A stretch of 64,000 bases of DNA from the NCBI RefSeq assembly GCF_900177425.1, contig NZ_LT840184.1, positions 1,763,487 to 1,827,486 on the forward strand. The letters are read 5' to 3'. A program made the translations under genes and the position numbers. Of this stretch, positions 59,987-64,000 are shown in pieces. Source of the DNA: Paenibacillus uliginis N3/975. GTDB taxonomy: Bacteria > Bacillota > Bacilli > Paenibacillales > Paenibacillaceae. The notes under the pieces were generated by a model that did not search any database, was not told the DNA's origin, and saw nothing but the letters and a program-made list of their open reading frames with translations. Every line of letters starts with the position of its first letter. Position 1 is the first letter of the stretch.

Positions 59987-60045
59987 TGGATTGTTTAAAT
60001 CATTGATTTATGGATATTTAGGGGCATTCCATTAATTGATATACT
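59987..60045 (+). promoter_or_regulatory. Three-part MocR operator and -10 of glyA
   Basis: TGGATTG at 59987, TGGATA at 60011 and GCATTCCAT at 60024, with TATACT at 60040. Distances are 24, 13 and 16 bases, identical to those at 53955. The sequence between the elements is less conserved than the elements. No good -35 box is visible, so activation by a MocR protein is likely. Confidence 0.8.
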
Positions 60046-60165
60046 AACATGATGAAAGTAGCCTTTGCAACAAGATAGCAATGATACAAAAGTGAAATTA
60101 ACGTACCCATTTTATCGTATAGCGAGTATTGGACAACTAATAAGGAGACAGAAAGGAAGATTCTC

Positions 60166-61407
60166 ATGATTAATTTAGAACAGCAAGACAAAGTAGTGGC
60201 CAACGCTATTAGGCAAGAGCTTGGACGACAGCGGGATAAAATAGAACTGATTGCATCGGAGAATTTTGTCAGTCAGGCCGTAATGGAAGCAACGGGTACT
60301 ATATTGACAAACAAGTACGCTGAAGGATATCCAGGAAGAAGATACTATGGGGGCTGTGCCTATGTAGATGTCGTTGAGGAACTTGCCATTCAACGTATCA
60401 AGGAGCTTTTTGGTGCCGAGCATGCAAACGTGCAGCCGCACTCCGGTGCGCAGGCTAATATGGCGGTCTATTTTGCCTCAGTCGAGACCGGTGATACGAT
60501 ATTGGGCATGAATTTATCCCATGGAGGCCACCTTACGCACGGCAGTCCGGTTAATTTTTCGGGTAAACTCTATAACTTTGTACCTTATGGCGTAGATGAA
60601 CAAACGGGCCGCATTGACTTCGACAATGTACGCAAACTTGCTCATAAGCATCGTCCACGCATGATTGTTGCTGGTGCCAGTGCCTATCCACGGACGATTG
60701 AATTTGAGTTGTTTGCACAAATTGCGGCTGAAGTCGGAGCCCTTTTCTTTGTGGATATGGCTCATATTGCGGGAATTGTTGCAGCGGGATTGCATCCCAA
60801 TCCGTTACCACACGCGCACTTTGTTACTACGACAACGCATAAAACATTGCGAGGACCAAGAGGTGGTGCCATCATGTGCCGCAAATCATGGGCGCAAGCG
60901 ATTGATAAAGCGATATTCCCCGGATCACAAGGCGGCCCGCTTATGCATGTCATTGCAGCAAAAGCAGTTGCACTAGGTGAGGCGTTGCAACCGGATTTTA
61001 AAACATATATTGAAAAAGTTCTTGAGAACGCCAAAGTATTGGCGGAAACCTTAATAAATGAAGGGTTAACCGTTGTTTCTGGAGGAACAGACAACCATAT
61101 TGTACTGCTTGATTTGCGAAATATTGGACTTACCGGTAAAGAAGCTGAAAAAATACTGGATGAAGTGGGGATTACAGCTAATAAAAACTCCATTCCTCAT
61201 GATACGGCAAGCCCGCTTGTAACGAGCGGCATTCGCTTCGGTTCACCCGCTATGACGGCGAGAGGATTAGGGCCTAAAGAGATGAAAGAAATTGCCCATC
61301 TTATTGTACTTGCATTAAAAAATCCCAATAGCCCAACTATTAAAGAACAGATATTGGGAAGTGTACGTGAGATTACGTCTCAGTTTCCTTTATATGAAGG
61401 ACTTTAA
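60166..61407 (+). CDS. glyA: Serine hydroxymethyltransferase
   Basis: A complete 413-residue GlyA, which converts serine and tetrahydrofolate to glycine and methylene-tetrahydrofolate with PLP. Diagnostic blocks are 'IELIASENFVSQAVMEATGT', 'NKYAEGYPGRRYYGGCAYVD', 'NVQPHSGAQANMAVYFA', 'FVDMAHIAGIVAAGLHPNP' and the PLP-Lys site 'VTTTTHKTLRGPRGGAIMCR'. Expression is probably governed by the upstream MocR operator. It is likely a second, regulated copy, because housekeeping glyA genes normally lie elsewhere in Bacilli; that cannot be checked here. AGAAAGGAAG site. Confidence 0.93.
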   Translation: MINLEQQDKVVANAIRQELGRQRDKIELIASENFVSQAVMEATGTILTNKYAEGYPGRRYYGGCAYVDVVEELAIQRIKELFGAEHANVQPHSGAQANMAVYFASVETGDTILGMNLSHGGHLTHGSPVNFSGKLYNFVPYGVDEQTGRIDFDNVRKLAHKHRPRMIVAGASAYPRTIEFELFAQIAAEVGALFFVDMAHIAGIVAAGLHPNPLPHAHFVTTTTHKTLRGPRGGAIMCRKSWAQAIDKAIFPGSQGGPLMHVIAAKAVALGEALQPDFKTYIEKVLENAKVLAETLINEGLTVVSGGTDNHIVLLDLRNIGLTGKEAEKILDEVGITANKNSIPHDTASPLVTSGIRFGSPAMTARGLGPKEMKEIAHLIVLALKNPNSPTIKEQILGSVREITSQFPLYEGL

Positions 61408-61430
61408 TAGTTTGATAGTAATTCGGTTCA

Positions 61431-61832
61431 TTACAGGAGTGGGGATCGATGACTTACATATTTACGGAACAAATGCCCTTCGGTGTCTTCATGGTAATAG
61501 ATAACTCCTTTGTTATTATAACCTTTCTTGGTAACAGTCGTGAGGGTTGCTGTTTTGACGTCTTGTCCTGCTGTTCCCGGCTGATTCCATTCTGTAAATG
61601 ACAGCGGCTCAAACACAGTAAAACCTTGCTTGTTAGCCCACTCCGCCCGGTCAGGAAAATAGGTGCCTATGCTGCTAATGGCACAGCCTTGACAAGATCC
61701 TGCAGTGTCGGAATATTTCATACAGGCACCTATAAAGCGCCTTTTTGCAAAAGAGCTGTCATGATATGGACATTTTGAAGTGGCTGGCAGACTCGGAGTG
61801 CGTCTAAGTCTCTTACTTCGGCATTTCCGCAA
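61431..61832 (-). CDS. Hypothetical cysteine-containing protein, frame uncertain
   Basis: An open frame of 133 codons with four Cys ('SKCPYHD', 'IGACMKY', 'SCQGCAIS') and the C-terminal part 'FTVFEPLSFTEWNQPGTAGQ' then 'GVIYYHEDTEGHLFRKYV'. The start at 61832 is TTG without a good ribosome site; ATG 61721 would give 97 residues. Upstream, a different - strand frame (about 61737-61920) also looks protein-like ('GNRPYNAEERLPAHFL'), so a frameshifted gene is possible. I do not recognise the family. Low confidence. Confidence 0.35.
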   Translation of the reverse strand: MRKCRSKRLRRTPSLPATSKCPYHDSSFAKRRFIGACMKYSDTAGSCQGCAISSIGTYFPDRAEWANKQGFTVFEPLSFTEWNQPGTAGQDVKTATLTTVTKKGYNNKGVIYYHEDTEGHLFRKYVSHRSPLL

Positions 61833-61975
61833 AGAAAATGCGCAGGAAGGCGCTCCTCTGCGTTGTATGGACGGTTGCCCATCAAAGATGGTATCCGAAC
61901 CAAAAACGTATATCGAGAGAGAGGGGGGAAGATGTCTCTAATAAGGTACTCTGGATAGTTAAGATGCTGTATGGG

Positions 61976-62007
61976 TGACTTCTGGATTCTTCAGGAGTCA
62001 TCTTTTT
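61976..62007 (+). terminator. Hairpin with T-run
   Basis: TGACTTCTGG-ATTC-TTCAGGAGTCA with TCTTTTT after it. It lies in the gap 61833-62151 and probably insulates the downstream ECF unit. The remainder of the gap holds the promoter at 62080. Confidence 0.6.
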
Positions 62008-62079
62008 AATGTTCATTTGATAGCAGCGTTGTGTTTTTAACAAACTTGAGATTTTTTCTGCCCTCGTGAATTGTAAAAA

Positions 62080-62110
62080 TAAACTTTTTGGGGTACCTCG
62101 TACGTCTTAC
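62080..62110 (+). promoter_or_regulatory. ECF-type promoter of the secreted-protein gene
   Basis: AAACTTTTTGGGG, then TACCTC, then ACGTCTTAC: an AAAC-type -35 and a CGTC-type -10, the usual core of Bacillus ECF sigma promoters. It is nearly the same as the sequence at 62877 in front of the sigma gene, and lies about 42 bases before the start codon. Confidence 0.6.
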
Positions 62111-62151
62111 CTATATAAGGCAAGCAAAAAATACAACTGGAGGTTTTTAAA

Positions 62152-62733
62152 ATGAAGAAACAATATGTAAAGAAAATTACTCTTTTGGCGGCAGGTTTCA
62201 TTTGTGCAGCGGCAATCTATACGCCTCAAGTATCGCTAGCAAAACAAGCAACCACGGTCCCAAAAGGGGCAACACAACAAACGAATAAAGCACTTCCAAA
62301 ATTGAAATTGGGTCAAAAAATTATAGTACCCGAACTTAAATTAAAGGAAAATACGTATGTACTTGATTACAAAATTTCAGATGTTAATGGCGATTCTGTT
62401 GCTGACAAAATCATATTGGTTGGTACAAAAGAAATGATTGATGGAAAAATGGATGCGTATGCCAGCGATTTATCGATCATAGTGCAAGATGGAAAAAAAC
62501 ATAAGTATTCAAAATATGATTGGGTAAACAAAGACACGGAGGGTACTTTGTACGGGGAACTCGGGAGGGAGCCTAACTTGATAATTGGCGACTATACGGG
62601 TGACAAAGTTGACGATATCATTGTTACGGCCCCTCAAGGAGGAAACGGCGGATACGTAGACCATCTTGTCTTATCTTGGCAAGAAAATAAACTTAAGGTC
62701 GTTTTTGCGGACAACGAGGCTACTGTAAAATAA
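62152..62733 (+). CDS. Secreted FG-GAP/VCBS-like protein
   Basis: A 193-residue exported protein with a signal peptide (residues 1-30, 'KITLLAAGFICAAAIYTPQV', cleavage after SLA). Two calcium-type loops, 'ISDVNGDSVADKIILVG' and 'IGDYTGDKVDDIIVTAPQGG', match the D.NgD...D pattern of FG-GAP/VCBS repeats. Its promoter matches that of the downstream sigma gene, so it is probably a member of that regulon. Role unknown; it could be an envelope-binding or calcium-binding protein. TGGAGG before the ATG. Confidence 0.7.
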   Translation: MKKQYVKKITLLAAGFICAAAIYTPQVSLAKQATTVPKGATQQTNKALPKLKLGQKIIVPELKLKENTYVLDYKISDVNGDSVADKIILVGTKEMIDGKMDAYASDLSIIVQDGKKHKYSKYDWVNKDTEGTLYGELGREPNLIIGDYTGDKVDDIIVTAPQGGNGGYVDHLVLSWQENKLKVVFADNEATVK

Positions 62734-62750
62734 TAAATTTTAACATCACA

Positions 62751-62785
62751 AAACTCGATTTCCCTATTGGGCATCGAGTTTTTCT
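62751..62785 (+). terminator. Terminator after the secreted-protein gene
   Basis: AAACTCGAT and ATCGAGTTT with a 13-base loop and a following T-run, 18 bases after the stop codon. Confidence 0.85.
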
Positions 62786-62876
62786 TATTTAGTGCCGATA
62801 ACCAATAGGCTGGACAAGGCGTGTGAAGTAAAAACATCTGCAATTCAGTTGGTGACAAAAGTTCCCTTTAACGAAA

Positions 62877-62908
62877 ATAGACTTTTTAGGTAACTCACAC
62901 GTCTTACA
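62877..62908 (+). promoter_or_regulatory. ECF-type autoregulatory promoter of the sigma gene
   Basis: AGACTTTTTAGG, TAACTC and ACGTCTTAC align with the sequence at 62080 over about 30 bases with few changes (GGTAmCTCryACGTCTTAC identical in layout). Position about 50 bases before the sigma start fits transcription by its own product. Confidence 0.6.
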
Positions 62909-62957
62909 TATGAAATGGCATGAGAATGATGCGCGCGTATCAAAGGAGAGTTTTTCT

Positions 62958-63449
62958 ATGAATAACAAGTTAGACAAAAAACTTATTCATTTTATTGCGG
63001 GAAACAAGGAGGATATGTATCGTTTTGCTTTCAGTTATGTAAAGAATGCTGAAAACGCATTGGATATTGTCCAGGATTCCATCCATAAGGCTTTGTTATC
63101 TTCAGAAACCTTAAAATCCGAAGGGGCGATGAAAAGCTGGTTTTACAGGATCGTGATGAATACATCACTCGATTTCCTAAGAAAACAAAAGAGGATTCAA
63201 CTTGTAGACGATAAGACGTTGGAATTACACCTCCCCTCAAATGAAGATGTCTATCAAGACATTGATCTGGAAAAAGCTCTGGAGGAATTACCCTATGCTT
63301 TTCGGACTGTGATTATACTTAGATATTTTGAAGATATGAAAATTGAAGAAATTGCGGAAGTGCTTAACGAAAACGTGAGTACCGTAAAATCAAGATTGTA
63401 TAAGGCGCTTCGCATACTTCGAATTCAAATGAGCAACGAAACTTTATAG
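62958..63449 (+). CDS. ECF sigma factor, SigV-like
   Basis: A 163-residue ECF sigma factor. Region 2 is 'EDMYRFAFSYVKNAENALDI' then 'VQDSIHKALLS', region 2.4 'MKSWFYRIVMNTSLDFLRKQ', and region 4 is 'LEELPYAFRTVIILRYFEDM' followed by 'KIEEIAEVLNENVSTVKSRL'. The following gene looks like RsiV, so it is probably the SigV type, which in Bacillus subtilis responds to lysozyme. The ATG at 62958 (with AAGGAG upstream) is preferred; the frame continues to 62910, across the predicted promoter end. Unlike the sigma gene at 3007, it is intact. Confidence 0.87.
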   Translation: MNNKLDKKLIHFIAGNKEDMYRFAFSYVKNAENALDIVQDSIHKALLSSETLKSEGAMKSWFYRIVMNTSLDFLRKQKRIQLVDDKTLELHLPSNEDVYQDIDLEKALEELPYAFRTVIILRYFEDMKIEEIAEVLNENVSTVKSRLYKALRILRIQMSNETL

Positions 63450-63462
63450 GAGGCCAAGAAAC

Positions 63463-64000
63463 ATGAGCGAGCAGTTGGAACAAATGAAACGAAAGTATAA
63501 GGATATACCCATCCCTGATGAATTGGATTTTGTGGTGAAGAAAGCACTCAAACATAAAAAGAAAAAACATGTGAGTATCATGAAGAGTCTCGGTGTCGTG
63601 GGGGTAGCAGCTATTCTGTTTATAACAGGGATAAATACCAGTCCCGCTTTTGCACAAGCTTTATCAGATGTGCCCGTGGTTGGTTCGCTTGTTAAGGTTC
63701 TGACTTTTACTGAATTTAAAGTAGATGATGGAAATGCCCAAGCCGATATAAAAGTTCCTGCCATTACGAACATGGACAATAAAACTCTAGAAGCCTCCCT
63801 AAATGACAAATACCTTGAGGAAAATAAAGAGCTGTATAACAGTTTTAAAGAAGAAATGGAGGAATTAAAGAAAAATGGCGGGGGGCACACAGGCGTTAAA
63901 AGCGATTATGTCATCAAAACCGATAATGATCAGATCCTTGTTGTGGGCAGATATGTTGTCAATACGGTAGGTTCCTCCTCGACAACATTTAAATACGACA
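63463..64000 (+). CDS. Anti-sigma factor, RsiV-like (cut by window edge)
   Basis: The visible 179 residues start 'MSEQLEQMKRKYKDIPIPDE', a cytoplasmic sigma-binding segment, then have one transmembrane helix ('SLGVVGVAAILFITGINTSP', about residues 44-64) and an outside domain with 'PVVGSLVKVLTFTEFKVDDG' and 'ADIKVPAITNMDNKTLEASL'. The layout matches RsiV/DUF3298-type proteins. In the model organism RsiV binds lysozyme directly and is then cleaved, which frees SigV. Binding to lysozyme is inferred only from family. It starts 13 bases after the sigma stop with TAGGAGG, so the two are coupled. Confidence 0.83.
   Translation, partial: MSEQLEQMKRKYKDIPIPDELDFVVKKALKHKKKKHVSIMKSLGVVGVAAILFITGINTSPAFAQALSDVPVVGSLVKVLTFTEFKVDDGNAQADIKVPAITNMDNKTLEASLNDKYLEENKELYNSFKEEMEELKKNGGGHTGVKSDYVIKTDNDQILVVGRYVVNTVGSSSTTFKYD

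Overview
The window looks like chromosome of a Paenibacillus-type Firmicute. The evidence is strong AGGAGG-type ribosome binding sites with many GTG and TTG starts, Bacillus-style ECF sigma/anti-sigma pairs, DinB/YfiT and YafY-type families, and low GC. This is an inference from gene content; there is no rRNA gene to place it.

Bases 1 to about 43,700 are accessory in character. Most genes lie on the + strand and are small single-domain enzymes: eleven GNAT acetyltransferases (one a fragment), several HAD hydrolases, NUDIX, VOC and APH-like proteins, histidine phosphatases and many orphans. The stretch is rich in decay. I count about thirteen broken genes: an ECF sigma factor with a frameshift and two stops beside an intact anti-sigma gene, an APH gene interrupted by an IS200/IS605-like relic, a Gfo/Idh gene with a small deletion, NUDIX and HAD genes each with one nonsense codon, and end-fragments of VOC, NUDIX, DinB, peptidase E, GNAT and HAD genes. 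A dispersed repeat of about 150 bp (26,401; 27,624; partial at 29,881) sits between genes of this array.

The array holds two organised modules. At 30,207-34,512 is a sulfur-relay module: two TusA-like proteins, two half-size YeeE/YedE (TsuA-like) membrane proteins, a divergent LysR regulator, and a thioredoxin-reductase-like flavoprotein with a C-terminal thioredoxin fold that lacks CxxC. At 35,324-39,206 is a sugar module: two TIM-barrel isomerases/epimerases and a Gfo/Idh dehydrogenase on the - strand, with a divergent AraC regulator. A flavin-dependent thymidylate synthase with an unusual signature lies at 41,382.

From 43,742 to 49,848 is an organosulfur operon: aldo/keto reductase, LLM-type flavin monooxygenase, SsuC/SsuA/SsuB-type transporter and a rhodanese. 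It has its own promoter, a possible CymR-like box and a leader hairpin with a T-run. A TetR-alpha/beta hydrolase pair and a decayed zinc dehydrogenase follow.

From 52,479 to 61,407 is a vitamin B6/PLP and serine-glycine cluster: a serA 5' fragment, a YggS-type PLP protein, a BenE-family transporter, PdxS, a class III aminotransferase and GlyA. Two paralogous MocR (GntR-aminotransferase) regulators face the serA'-yggS and glyA promoters. Both promoters carry the same three-part operator with identical spacing (24, 13 and 16 bp). I consider this the most interesting system in the window.

The right end (62,080-64,000) carries a SigV/RsiV-like ECF sigma/anti-sigma pair, cut by the window edge, and an upstream secreted FG-GAP-like protein. 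Both units share a near-identical ECF-type promoter, which suggests one autoregulated envelope-stress regulon.
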